Shown: piece by piece, positions 11,821-22,931 of the stretch
Position numbering within the stretch: position 1 is the first letter of the stretch
Layout: each line of letters begins with the position of its first letter
Assembly: GCA_902805475.1 (NCBI GenBank)
Contig: CADCSX010000008.1
Coordinates: 1,798,001-1,862,000 of the forward strand
Length of the DNA stretch: 64,000 bases
Origin: Entonaema liquescens
Lineage: Eukaryota; Ascomycota; Sordariomycetes; Xylariales; Xylariaceae
Direction: 5' to 3'
Notes under the pieces: model-generated
Database searches by the model: none
Told to the model about the DNA's origin: nothing
What the model saw: the letters and a program-made list of their open reading frames with translations, nothing else
Program-made: the position numbers and the translations under genes

Positions 11821-14020
11821 TCACAAATCTGCTTGAGCTATGGAGTCCGACGGCCGACTCCAAGTTCTGATGTGACCTAGAACGAGTTTCATTAGTATGC
11901 ATTCGACATCAGCATTAGTATAATCGCTGCACTCACCGGTCTTACAGCTCGTCACAATGGCGTCTTCAGTGAATTCTATCCAGCTTAATGGATGCTTATT
12001 GGCTACCTTAGTCAAGACAGGTGGGAGTATCGCCGTTCTTGACCGCGGCTCAACGGGATGGTCGATAGTGTTTTCCTCTGCGTCTAGTCCCGAGACAATA
12101 GAGTCTGAACGTAACCTACTAGCCGACGTGCCTTGAGTTTCAGCACGCTGTAGTACGGGCAGCCGAGACGAGATAGAGCCACGCTGCCGGCTAGATGTCT
12201 GCGTCTGTGTTAGCAAGTGAAACTGTAGCAATTCGGGATGAAAAACATACTGCTTTTGGTTTATGCAGCATTCCGACATTGAAATCCCAGAGACATAACC
12301 GGCAGTCTTCGCCTACACTACCAAAACGGTAGTTTCGCTCATCGCATCTCCAGGGATCAAACGCAACAGATGTAACCCATGACTGATGACCTTGACATCG
12401 CGCTATGAGTGACGTTTCTGAGGGACACCAGATCGAGATTAGGTCGTCTTGCCCTCCAGTAAGAACATACTTTCCGTCCGGCGACCAACATACGCATGTA
12501 AATCCACCATAATACGAATTATATAGCCCAAGAAGCCTATATTATTGTTAATCATTTCATCATGACTTTGAGCGCTAGGACCCTTATCACTCACTCTTCT
12601 TTGAGATAGTCGATAATACGCATCGTGCCATCCTCTGATACAACCGCGAGGTGGCGGTTATCAGGGGAGAATTCGAAGGCGTTAATCCGTTGGTTTGACA
12701 GTTTCCAAACGGCTACCGGGTTACTCTTTTGATTCTTGGAATGTACCGATTTTAACACATTAATCGCTTTGTAATGATCAATAACTTTGGGAGCTGATAC
12801 ATCTCCGTTAGATTTAGTCTCCTCCTCTTCAGGATTGAAGATTGCGTCCTCTTTCTCTTTGTCGTAAACGACTAAGGACCCGTCCATATGCGCTGCGAGG
12901 AATAGGTTTTCTGCTCCGGGGATCCAGCGGATTTGGGAGACTGGTGTTTTATTGATAACGCCCTATAATTCATTAGTTGTCTTTTCAGTCTTGGAGTAAC
13001 GGATCTCTTACATTCTTATTCAGTCTTGTATATCGCTGAGACATAGGTTCCCACCATATGATCTCGCCTGTTGAGAAACCCATGATCATATCAATATGGC
13101 TCGAATTCTTCGTCACCAGGTTAACATCATGACTTAAGCAATGCGCTTTTGTAAATAAAATCTTTGTTAGGTAATCAGCCTTCGTAGGAGATGACAGATC
13201 AAGCCATTGAAAAGCTCGGTTGATGTTGGCAAAAGCAAACAGCCCATCGCCCGGCCGATCTGCGAGCTTTTTCGAGAAAGCCTCATTGATGATAACCCGC
13301 GAGATGAAGGACGAATTGCTCTTAGTCATGTTATTCTTAGGTTTGCGTCGCTTATTGGGGTCCTTAGTCCTCTCCGGCACGAGTAGAGCATTACCATCGC
13401 CGAACGCTGGCGCTGAAATTGCCGTAGCTGATGTCGATGGGCCGCCATCACTCATCGACGTACCTCTCCCCTCACAATCGCTACTTAGCTTCGCGTCGTT
13501 GGAATAGCGCCCTTCACTCGGATGTTCGGCGATGCTCGGCGATAACGTCGTTGTCGTCGGGGTCAGCTTAAAAGAGCAGGAGGTGGTGGTCGGGATTCCA
13601 GGCTGAGGAGAGAGATCTTGGTCCCAGTTGTAGCTGGTTGTGGTGTCGTAGCCAACGGGTTGGGGTTAACAACTGGGGCTTCCGACGGGTGGGGTGGTGG
13701 TGTCGCGAGGAGAAGATCTTCTTTAAGCACGTATGTTCCTATATCGTAGCCTCAGCGCCGGGTTCATATACCATGTTTCTTGCACTAGCGTACCCTCTCC
13801 AGCTATGAATTGGTCTTCGGGGTTGGATAAGATGTTATTCGTCTCGATCATGGGCGTGGCATGGCCGGCAGCAACAGCGGCATTATACGCTGCCTGCGTA
13901 GGATACCTAGGCGGAGGCGGTAGCACACTACCGGGAAGAAAATATAGACTTGTTAGTCGTCCGAGGACGGTGATAAAGGAAGAAAGATATATAGCTTGCA
14001 CAGGATGAGGCTTACAACAT
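11821..14020 (-). CDS. creC: CreC, WD40 partner of the CreB deubiquitinase (one frame break)
   Basis: Seven exons: 14020-14016, 13927-13794, 13738-13012, 12962-12595, 12536-12251, 12204-11937 and 11876-11821, about 614 aa. The first exon is only ATGTT; splicing makes the start 'MFVLPPPPRY', the expected CreC N-terminus. The middle has the conserved 'FAFANINRAFQWLDLS' block, then WD repeats ('INAFEFSPDNRHLAVVSEDG', 'GKYVLTGGQDD', 'WVTSVAFDP') and a C-terminal 'GHIRTWSRP' repeat. In Aspergillus, CreC binds and stabilises CreB, which deubiquitinates proteins in carbon catabolite repression. Exon 3 has one missing base: after 'SLESRPPPPALL' the frame ends, and adding one T in the run of four at 13570-13573 restores it through to the next block. 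All other junction phases agree. Metazoan relatives are the WDR20/DMWD proteins. Confidence 0.85.
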
Positions 14021-15494
14021 GACGAGGCTTTACCAAACACCAATTAGAGGAATACTCGATAATAAGAGTATGATTTTGAAGCGCTATATATTTCGTCCAA
14101 TTCGACTTGAGAGGTCTAGCTATACGGGCCGTTTGCTTAGTTTCTCGAGTAAGAATAAGATATAGGATCGGAGTAATCGTCGGGTCTCCTTAAAGCGCAA
14201 AGTTACGTTAAATCTTATATAATGTATGCGTGAGCAAGTCTAATGTGAAGACTGAAGATGTATTGAAGCAGAGTTTTATTGTCGGGAATCAATTCGGAGA
14301 AGGACGCGGGGTTAATATTATAGTATGTATGTAGAAGGAAGTATGTAAACACAAGAATATGAAGTTGCGAATTGTCGAATTGTCGAATTGTCGAATTGTC
14401 GAATTGTCGAATTGTCGAATTGTCGAATCGACAGGAACAACTCCCATGTCAGGAAGCTTCAAGGGTCAGACTATCCAAAGTGAACAGGGGTATTGCGTCG
14501 TTCGGGAAGTTGATGTGGGGTAATCGAAGTACTTAAACAAGCCTAGGCTTTCGAATCATGGGGATTTTGGGTTTGGATGAGGGGAAAGTAAAACCTGAAC
14601 TACCCCAAGCAAGTGTTAGTTACATAACTCGCGCTGTTCTCGTAGATACCAGACGTAATGTATGCGCCCAGAATAGAAGCATCAAATCGGTCGCTTGACG
14701 GCAAGTGCTTCGACCAGTTCTTCGGGAGTCAGGCTTAGTGGAGGAACTTGCACATGTCTACGAGTATGTACCTAACGTATGTATGTATTTTCAGGGCTGC
14801 AGTCCCCTCCTATAATAGAAGTTATTATATAGGTGATGTTCGTCTAGGATATGTAGGTACCTATTATATCAGTTATCAAACTAGGGACGATACTGTTTGT
14901 GACTTGCTTCTGTTGTCTTCGTCCGGTTTTATAGAATTTTCTAATTTATTAGACTCAATTTATAAGACATATATGATTATCTTAAGAATAGACTACTTAA
15001 TTAGGCTTGCCCGTGTAGTGTATGTCAAGTTTCCCCTCTCGTACTTACATAATAACCATTGAATGTTCCTGACATATGTATGTAGGTACATCCATGTAGG
15101 TAACTTTATATCGGTACGTACCCCCGTCTAATCAATCGGATAATCGTCATTTCAAAAGTTGAACCAGAATACATGTACGTAGCATTCGCATCCACTCGAT
15201 TTCCTCGAATCCATTCATTCCGCAACTCAACATAGATCCGTGCCGAATAGGGTCTAAAATACGATCAATCCACTTAAGTCCATCTTCTCCTGTTTGCAAA
15301 ATAGAGAACAAATCATCACTACGCCTCTTACTTACTGCGTAGTAAGCCAGATACTCTTCTCCAGTTCTTGCTCTTCAGTATCCAAACTAGCTTCAAGAAC
15401 CTCATTGTATATTATTCTGGGTAGCTAGCTTTGCGACGAATGGCATCGTAACGGCGGAACTCCATTTAACTGGATTCCTTACTTCTTGGCCAGT
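14021..15494. other. intergenic between divergent creC and Miro genes
   Basis: No gene seen; an open frame at 14748-15062 is very AT-rich and rich in Tyr/Ile, as expected of non-coding DNA. The interval should carry both promoters, since creC runs left and the Miro gene runs right. It contains an 8-bp tandem array. Confidence 0.6.
14368..14423. repeat. 8-bp tandem repeat (CGAATTGT) x7
   Basis: Seven perfect contiguous copies of CGAATTGT, followed by a partial unit. There are no spacers, so it is a simple minisatellite. It lies about 350 bp upstream of the creC start. Confidence 0.95.
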
Positions 15495-17458
15495 ATGGCG
15501 ACAGGTATGCAATCCCAATCCCAATTTCTCATTCCAATCCCACTCGTTACAACGGTGGATAGGTAGTTAACACTATCATCTTTATAGTGCGTGTTTGCGT
15601 CTGCGGAGATGAAGGGACCGGCAAGTCGAGTCTTATTGCATCCCTCGTTAAGGATGTCTTCGTGAGCAATAAGATACAACCCGTTTTACCCCAGATAACA
15701 ATCCCACCGAGCATTGGTACTCCTGAAAATGTCACTACGACAATCGTTGATACGTCGGCGCGTCCGCAAGACCGCACTACCCTGCGCAAGGAGATCCGGA
15801 AGTCCAATGTTATCCTCTTGGTATATTCCGACCACTACAGCTATGAGAGGGTCGCCCTATTCTGGATGCCCTATTTTCGTTCCCTCGGCGTAAACGTTCC
15901 TGTAGTCCTATGTGCCAACAAGTCCGATCTCACCGATAATACCACCCCGCAAGTTATCGAAGACGAGATGCTACCCGTCATGAACGAGTTTAGGGAAATC
16001 GATTCCTGTATACGAGCAAGCGCCAGAGAGCATCAGAATGTCAACGAAACCTTCTTCCTCTGCCAAAAAGCCGTCACCCATCCTATCGCCCCGCTTTTCG
16101 ATTACAAGGAGGGCAATTTGAAGCCTGCCTGCATGTCAGCTCTGAAGAGAATATTCTATCTATGCGATAAGGATCAGGACGGCTATTTGAATGACGATGA
16201 AATCCAAGAATTTCAAGGGAAATGTTTCGAGAAACCCCTGTCTAACGAGGACCTTGATAATATTAAGCTGTCCATTGCCAAAACTGTTCCTGGGTCAGAT
16301 ACGTCAAAAGGGGTTGACATGAGAGGCTTTCTTCAGCTCAATAAGATATACGCAGAAAAGGGTCGACATGAAACTATATGGGTTATACTACGGAAATATC
16401 ATTACACTGACAGTTTGAGCTTAGAAGATAGCTTCATTCATCCTAAGCTTGACGTCCCTGAATACGCTTCCGCCGAGCTGAGCCCTGCTGGCTATCGCTT
16501 CTTTATGGACCTCTTCTTGCTTTTTGATAAAGATAACGATGGGGGATTGAACGATCAAGAACTCGATGCTCTGTTTGCTCCCACTCCCGGCTTGCCCAGT
16601 TCCTGGGTTGAATCCTCGTTCCCATCCACGACCGTTCGCAACGAAGCTGGACATATTACTCTGCAAGGGTGGCTTGCACAATGGAGCATGACGACATTCC
16701 TTGAACCTAAGACCACTTTAGAATATCTTGCGTATCTGGGCTTCGAGCCACAAAATAGCAGGGAGTCTCTTACATCAGCCCTGAAAGTAACGAAACCTCG
16801 TAAGAGGAGAAGGCGCCCCGGTCGGGTTGAACGGAATGTTGTGCTATGCTACATCATCGGAGCGGCAAGAGCTGGCAAATCGTCCCTTCTAGACGCGTTC
16901 CTCAACCGGCCGTTCTATAGCATGTATTATCCAACTATCAAACCTAGAAGAGCTGTGAACAGTGTAGAGCTCCAGGGTGGCAAACAATGTTACCTTATTC
17001 TAGAAGAGCTTGGGGAGCTCGAACCTGCTATACTGGAGAACCAGGCGAGGCTAGATTCTTGCGACTTAATTTGCTATGTATACGATTCATCGGATCCAGA
17101 CTCGTTTTCCCATATAGTTGACCTCCGAAAACGATTTCCGCAACTCGATGATTTACCTTCTATCTATACGGCCTTGAAAGCGGACAAGGACAAAACAACA
17201 CAGCGAAGCGAGTTGCAGCCAGACCAGTATACGTCAAATCTGATGATGAGTACGCCGGTCCATGTGAGCGTAACGTGGAATAGTATTGGCGAGCTTTTTG
17301 TCGCACTGGCGGAAGCTGCCACAAACCCCAGCACGGCATTCCCGAAAAGCGAGGAGCCGCCGCCCGACCGGTCAGGATTGTATCTTGCTCTCGGGGCGAC
17401 GACTTGCGCTGCCGTGGCTGCCTTCATGATCTGGAGGCGATCGACAAATTCTGCTTAG
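15495..17458 (+). CDS. GEM1: Miro/Gem1, mitochondrial outer-membrane Rho GTPase
   Basis: Two exons: 15495-15504 and 15588-17458, 626 aa. The 10-nt first exon supplies M-A-T and one base of Val, giving 'MATVRVCVCGDEGTGKSSL'. In order: GTPase 1 with P-loop GDEGTGKSS and NKSD; two Ca2+-binding EF hands (DKDQDGYLNDDE near residue 196 and DKDNDGGLNDQE near 318); GTPase 2 with P-loop GAARAGKSS near 428; and a C-terminal tail anchor ('LYLALGATTCAAVAAFMIW') followed by basic residues. Miro controls mitochondrial shape, inheritance and, in yeast, ER-mitochondria contact sites. The length is close to yeast Gem1 (662 aa). The long second exon has no frame break. Confidence 0.93.
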
Positions 17459-18479
17459 TGTTTAGGCATTTCTAAGACTAACCCAGTTTCCTAAAGATTT
17501 TTAATTTTATCAAACAGGCATTTATCAGGAGCATAACCCGTCGGATATGAAGTACATGGAATGCGTAGTTGGCATTTAGTCGTTTCTATGATCCCTATTT
17601 TCTTAGTTTTCCCCTACGTGATACCCCCATCTCTACTGTCGTTGAGCATACTAGTATTAGAGAGACATAGTCACTTAGTACTTAATGAACATAATCCTAA
17701 AGAGATCCCCTCGAAGTGCTAGAATAATTCATTGGTTACCTTACCTATCAACAATATATTAATATTCGGTTTAGGACCTAGATTCCAAGACATGGCTTCA
17801 GCCTTCTGTTAAGATCCACTTCGGAGTAGGGATATTCGTTTTCTACTGCTTCTATGAATATGGGATTGCTTTAACTCTTATGGAAGTGTACCGATACACG
17901 AACTTTGCTTACTACGAAGCAATCTTGATCGGAGGGTCTAGTTATAGATATCTATCTTCGATTATTATGATTTAGGTATATTTGGAGTACATCAATCCCA
18001 TTGTCTCTAGTGATATATTACAAACCATTGTGCCCCTGAACACGACACAACATCCAGGGTGCAAAAACCAAACTCCACCCTCAAACTACACCAACGCGGC
18101 AAATAAAACCGGAACCACTCGCGAGGCCAATGTCGACGTATTGAATATCGATGACACGAACAGAGAAGTGGATCACTGACGATAACGCCAGCACTTACTC
18201 AACAAGTCTAACGCGATTTGGCCGTAGCGTTACCGAGGCTTTCTCGGGGGCGATTCGCCGAGCTTCGGGCTGGCGAGTCTGAGCTTCTTATTATGCTACT
18301 TATGCTAGTCAGATATGGCTTCATCTTAATTTTTCTCCGGTTTTCTTTATTGTTCAGTTCGTGTACAAGATCAACGGTGTCTGGGTACAATAACACTTCG
18401 ATAGCTCACTTGGAAAAACAAGACAGTGAATACTTGCGAAATCTAATAGTTATAATACCTAGAGATACTACGAGCAGAC
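17459..18479. other. intergenic, no gene seen
   Basis: AT-rich spacer between two plus-strand genes. It should hold the 3' UTR of the Miro gene and the promoter of the peroxidase gene. An open frame runs into the peroxidase from 18218, but only because it is the frame used after the break; the upstream part has no peroxidase similarity. Confidence 0.6.
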
Positions 18480-19528
18480 ATGGCGCAGGACAACAATACC
18501 AATACCAACAAGCAGCCGACGGCGGCACAGCTCGACGAGGTCAGACAGGCCGTCCGCAAACTCCTGCACCAGCCCGACTACGACGACGGGTCCGCGGGCC
18601 CCGTGCTCGTGCGCCTGGCCTGGCACGCGGCGGGGACCTACTGCGCAAAGACGGGCACGGGGGCTCGAACGGCGCGGGGATGCGGTACGAGAAGGAAGGC
18701 GGGGACCCGGCCAATGCCGGGCTGCAGCACGCGCGCGCGTTCCTCGAGCCGCTCAAGGCGGCATTCCCCTGGATCACATACGCGGACCTGTGGACGCTCG
18801 CGGCGACGGTGGCGATCCGCGAGATGGGCGGCCCGGACATCGCCTGGCGCGGCGGCCGCACCGACTTCACGGACGATGCGCGGGTGCCGCCGCGCGGTCG
18901 CCTGCCGGACGGCGCGCAGGGCGCCGAGCACCTGCGCTTCGTGTTCTACCGCATGGGGTTCGACGACCGGGAGATCGTCGCGCTGTCGGGCGCGCATAAC
19001 CTGGGGCGGTGCCACGGGGACCGGTCGGGGTTCGAGGGCAAGTGGGTGAATAACCCGACGCGCTTCTCCAACCAGTATTACAAATTGTTGCTGGCCAACG
19101 ACTGGAAGAAGACGACGCTGCCGAGCGGGGTTACGCAGTTCGTGTACGTCGAGGAGGACGAGGAAGATAGCGCGGCAGAAGACGGTGAGAAGCCAGAGGG
19201 CTTGATGATGTTGCCGACGGATATGGCGCTGCTGTCGGACCCAGGGTTTCGCCCGTGGGTGGAGCGGTACGCGGCGGATAAGGACTTGTTCTTCGAGCAC
19301 TTCGCAGCGGTGTTTGCGAAGCTGCTGGAGCTGGGTATCAAGCGGGATGCGAGCGGCAAGGTGATCAACGAGGAGAATGCCGAGGACGGGTACAGGAGCG
19401 CGCCGAAGAAGAGCGATACGGCTACGGCGCCGGGAGACCAGGGCTCGGGCCAGGTCGGTCATGAGGCGGCTCCGTTGAAGGAGGGGAATGAGAAGGCTCG
19501 TAGGAGGAAAGAGGGCGCCAAGTTATAA
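18480..19528 (+). CDS. heme peroxidase, cytochrome c peroxidase family (one frame break)
   Basis: No intron seen, about 349 aa if one base is restored. The ATG at 18480 opens a frame ending in 'TYCAKTGTG'; the protein then continues one frame over with 'GSNGAGMRYEKEGG'. Adding one G to the run of five at 18659-18663 joins them. Distal pocket 'LVRLAWHAAGTY' gives Arg45, Trp48 and His49; the proximal His is in 'ALSGAHNLGR' and the following Trp in 'FEGKW'. These are the residues of yeast cytochrome c peroxidase, which reduces H2O2 using cytochrome c. There is no mitochondrial presequence, so this may be a cytosolic Ccp2-like form. A low-complexity acidic insert and a Lys-rich C-terminal tail of about 50 residues are extra. 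The gene is strikingly GC-rich, and its antisense frames are open only for that reason. Confidence 0.85.
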
Positions 19529-19796
19529 ATTAGAAGAAGATGGCTTTTACAGGCTAGATGCGGTATATACCGCCGTGGCTATAGGCATATGCGTAGACTA
19601 GAGCATACATATGTTGGTGCTCGTATACAGACAGACTGGTTGTACATATTCGAGAATCATAGAATAGATCATAATATCGTAATTCACAATCTCATAGGCT
19701 CTAATATAAGCTACCTGAGGCGCATATACTGCGGTTCTGTCGCAACGAGGTCTTCTTTATCAGAGCAAAGAATAGTATACGGACGAATTACATTTC

Positions 19797-21074
19797 TTAA
19801 TCGCCCCCCACGATGCCATTGATCAATTCTTGTCCTCTATCCCTTCCTTCTCGTTCTGACTTCACATTACGATCAGGGGTTTCACTCATATGTGAGTCAC
19901 CATCTACATCAACGTCTTGTTCGTTTTCTTCATCATCCTCATCTTCATCTTCATCATCGTCATCTTCAGCCATACTTGCTCGTTGCGAGGCCAGTTGACG
20001 TTTGATTCTGCGCAGCATGACCGGGTCGGGGTGGAAATCATTAATCGATACCTCCTAAACCGAAGTTAGCCACATCCGTCGCACTAACGACGTGTCTGCA
20101 ATTGTAGAACATACCTTATTACAACCTGTCTGTGGGCATCTCGCTCGCCCGTGCTGGGCTCGGAGAAACTGGACGATGGAGTCTTTCTCAAACGTGTGCT
20201 TGCACTTTGTACTCGTATAGGGGTCCTTCATGACGACCATGGACAGGGGACAATGGATGTCAAGGTGCTCCTCGGCAACGATTAGATCTTCGTCATCGCT
20301 AGCTTCGTCCTCGCCTCCGTTCTGCGAAAACCATTTGGATGCATGCGGCAACGGCTTATTACCTCTCCCATATACGGCGTCGTGCCAGAAGCGCTTGAAG
20401 CCGATATAGTCGTTGTTTGTACCGTATTTCTCGTATGGAGTCTTGGATGCATATTCTTCCGCTGCCTTCTCCTTAGCTTGTTGTAGTAATGATATCGGAC
20501 TCGTGATGTTAGCATCCACCATCTCGTCGTCTTCATCATCGTCTCCTCGTCCTCTTTGTCTTCGAGCTGCATTCGCGGCTTCGGCCTCGACCTGCTGTGC
20601 CGTGTCTTGTAGTGCGGTGTTGCTGTCCTCTAGCTCTATCTTCAAGTCGATAACGCTTTGCACCGCGAGGTTGCATTCGTTTGTCAACATAGGCACCTCG
20701 TTCTTCAACGCCAACACCGCTTTCTCCTCCGCCCTTTCCCGGTCGTTCTTCTCATCGCGACCAGCTCGCTTCTCCTGGAGATTCTTCAGGCTCTCTTTTC
20801 TCTCCTCATATTTGTCGTTGAGATCCCGCACGCTAGCACTTAGCAGCTCTATGCTCTTGTTCAGTTGTTCTTCGTACTTTCGCGTATCTTTATTCGTTGA
20901 TAATTGTGACAATGCGCGTATAGCTTCGGCGCTTAAGGGGCATGCGAGAGGCTCATAATCTGGCAGCTCAATAGGGCCATTGCTTTGTCGGGCATGGGGA
21001 GATGATATGCTTGGTCGGCCTCGATTACGCTCGGAGCCGGATTGTAGCCGACGACTACCAGATAGGAGGGGCAT
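19797..21074 (-). CDS. Nse2/Mms21-type SP-RING SUMO E3 ligase of the Smc5/6 complex
   Basis: Two exons: 21074-20115 and 20054-19797, about 405 aa, phase 0 (donor GTATGT, acceptor TTTAG). Residues about 60-190 are a long charged coiled coil, as in the Nse2 part that lies along Smc5. Residues about 276-335 form the zf-Nse SP-RING: 'CPLSMVVMKDP', 'KCKHTFEKD', 'CPQTGCNKEV' with its Cys/His ligands. The C-terminus is very acidic (Asp/Glu run about 345-375). Known family members SUMOylate Smc5/6 and other chromatin proteins in DNA repair. An in-frame ATG upstream at 21128 would add 18 residues; I chose 21074 because the sequence after it looks more protein-like. No frame break. Confidence 0.82.
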
Positions 21075-21513
21075 ATCTACTTCCGAAGAGAGATTTGGGT
21101 GTATTTGGATAAGTATCAGAATGGGCAATTGCTATTAATCAACTTGGGTCGATGTCAAGCTGATAACCCATATGGCGATATCCTCGAATAGATGCACTAT
21201 ACGGGCAGGGCAGTGATCTAAAGTAGGTACCTAATGTACAAATGCGTACCAACGAACTTTCAATATACGCGTCGAGTCGCGTCTGCCAACTGAGAAGCTG
21301 AAAATGATAATAGATAAGATAAGATGCTTTAGTTAGTGCTATCTGGTAGTTTCTACTGTGCAAAAACGTCACTGTGGGGTTTTAGCTCTACCTTAGTAGA
21401 GTCCCCAACGGATGTCCTTTAGCAGATGCATTAGTACTAATGTTCAAGTACTACATGTAATGTTCAGCTTCTTTGCAGTCAGATGACATTAACCATTTGG
21501 AATGTGCTAAGGT

Positions 21514-21529
21514 TGTACGGATCCGTACA
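21514..21529. repeat. 16-bp perfect palindrome, copy 2
   Basis: Exact copy of TGTACGGATCCGTACA at 11115-11130. It lies between the starts of the Nse2 gene and the end of the next gene. Confidence 0.85.
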
Positions 21530-21654
21530 TGTCCACCTATTTGAAATTTCCATCCTTCCAGAGGTATCAAATTCTCTTCCCCTGCCCTTCCAACCCATCG
21601 CCTTTGGAATCAAATCACCAAACCCGTCCCGTAAAAACCCGCTGTTTGGTTTAT

Positions 21655-21677
21655 AAAAAAAAAAAAAAAAAAAAAAA
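21655..21677. repeat. A23 homopolymer
   Basis: Twenty-three A in a row after TT-AT. Its true length is uncertain given the homopolymer problems seen elsewhere in this window. It could mark an old retroposed 3' end, but no element is visible beside it. Confidence 0.9.
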
Positions 21678-21812
21678 CCAGATCTTCCTGTACACCGTTT
21701 TGTCATCACCCATTGTCCTCGGACATCCGTAGCCAGGTATCATTACAAAGTGATGTAAATCAAAAATAAGCGCTATGGAATCAAAAGTTTAAAAAATCGG
21801 CTTCCATCTATT

Positions 21813-22931
21813 CTAGTCGCCGTAGTCGCTTTCGCTTTCGTGACCATCGTTTCCTGTCATTTTATCGTGGACTGCGTACAACGCATTGATCCAAGTATCA
21901 AGCGTAGCATTTAACGACCGCTCTTGGTCTTCGTCTAGTCGCATATCCGAAATCTTATCTCGTAATCTCTCGTAAGCTTCTATCATAACCCATACTTGTA
22001 ACGACGAGGTTTCTGCATTCGGTCGGAATGCCGACCCTCTGGCAGCCGAAGACAGCTCTTGTCCGAGTAGGTCAACACAGATCTGCAGGCTGGGGCTCCC
22101 AGGTGTCGCTCGTCTTGGCGGTGGGATAACTGGTGCTTGTTGACGGTTCTCTCGAGGCGAGGGTATCTCAGGTGTAAATGAAGGTTTAAAGGAGACCGAA
22201 TCCACCTCGGAAGCCACCAATGTCCCGTCGTCGGAACGAGGAGATGACCTTACGAATAATGTCTCAGAAAATTCCGGATTGATATCCTCTCGTACGGCTT
22301 GATTGTCCAGGCTTGCACGGTAAGACTCTCCTAGGCGTAACGGTTGGACCGGGTTCGTGTCGTTCAATATTGCGCAACTCGACTCCAATAAAGCCCTATA
22401 GGATTCCGCGATTTCTTCTACGCTCGAAACCCTATGAGCTGCTGTCTGCTCTCTTCTGGAATGTCCTTCCAATTGCCCGATATGATGAACGGGCGTCTTC
22501 GCATACCTTCTCGTTACCGATGAGGCTGAAGGAGGATTGGCGCAAGACGCCCTCCTGTCAATATGTCTCCCCGGTTTCGTGTCGTCAAGGGCGAGATGCG
22601 CGAATTCGGGAATGACTTGCATAGAGTGTCGCAGCGACTTCTCGACGGGCTGCACGGGCTGTTGACCACGACAGAGAGATCCGCTCTTGCGGAGCTGCTC
22701 GAGCCATTTACCATCATCACGACCAGGTGTTGTTGCTGCTATGACCGGCTTGTTGTTTGCGTTGGTGATAGTGGCACCCGATTTCTTGGCGTCGTTGTGG
22801 TCGCTGGGCTTATTGTACCAGCGCTGAGGGGCGCTGATCTTCTGGAGCTTCCTCCGCAATTTCTTACCAGGCCCTTCCGGCCTGGCGGGAGTAGGCTCTA
22901 CGATCACCGTGGATCCCCTATACCAATTCAT
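21813..22931 (-). CDS. hypothetical protein, 372 aa
   Basis: One open frame from ATG at 22931 to TAG at 21813, without introns. I do not recognise a domain. The N-terminal 45 residues are basic ('GKKLRRKLQKISAPQRWY'); the middle is polar, rich in Ser, Pro and Arg, and probably disordered; the last 100 residues ('LQICVDLLGQEL', 'LQVWVMIEAYERLRDKI', 'LNATLDTWINALYAVHDKM') look helical and folded, ending in an acidic tail. Length, a clean start and amino-acid make-up argue for a real gene, perhaps a lineage-specific cytosolic or nuclear protein. No signal peptide or membrane segment. Confidence 0.65.
   Translation of the reverse strand: MNWYRGSTVIVEPTPARPEGPGKKLRRKLQKISAPQRWYNKPSDHNDAKKSGATITNANNKPVIAATTPGRDDGKWLEQLRKSGSLCRGQQPVQPVEKSLRHSMQVIPEFAHLALDDTKPGRHIDRRASCANPPSASSVTRRYAKTPVHHIGQLEGHSRREQTAAHRVSSVEEIAESYRALLESSCAILNDTNPVQPLRLGESYRASLDNQAVREDINPEFSETLFVRSSPRSDDGTLVASEVDSVSFKPSFTPEIPSPRENRQQAPVIPPPRRATPGSPSLQICVDLLGQELSSAARGSAFRPNAETSSLQVWVMIEAYERLRDKISDMRLDEDQERSLNATLDTWINALYAVHDKMTGNDGHESESDYGD

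Larger units (their letters stand above)
21075..21812. other. intergenic, no gene seen
   Basis: Spacer containing a 16-bp palindrome and a 23-base A run. Small frames at 21139-21372 and 21479-21709 have no support. Confidence 0.6.

Noticed and set aside
14368..14430. Regular array that might suggest a CRISPR
   Set aside because: The 8-bp units are directly contiguous, with no spacers, and the DNA is fungal; it is a minisatellite.
14748..15062. 104-aa plus-strand frame
   Set aside because: Very AT-rich with a Tyr/Ile/Leu-heavy translation, as expected of spacer DNA.
18541..19462. Long antisense frames across the peroxidase gene
   Set aside because: They are open because the region is very GC-rich; they are Arg/Ala-rich and unlike known proteins, while the plus strand encodes an obvious peroxidase.
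21655..21677. Poly-A tail of a retrotransposon copy
   Set aside because: No element sequence or target-site duplication is visible beside it.
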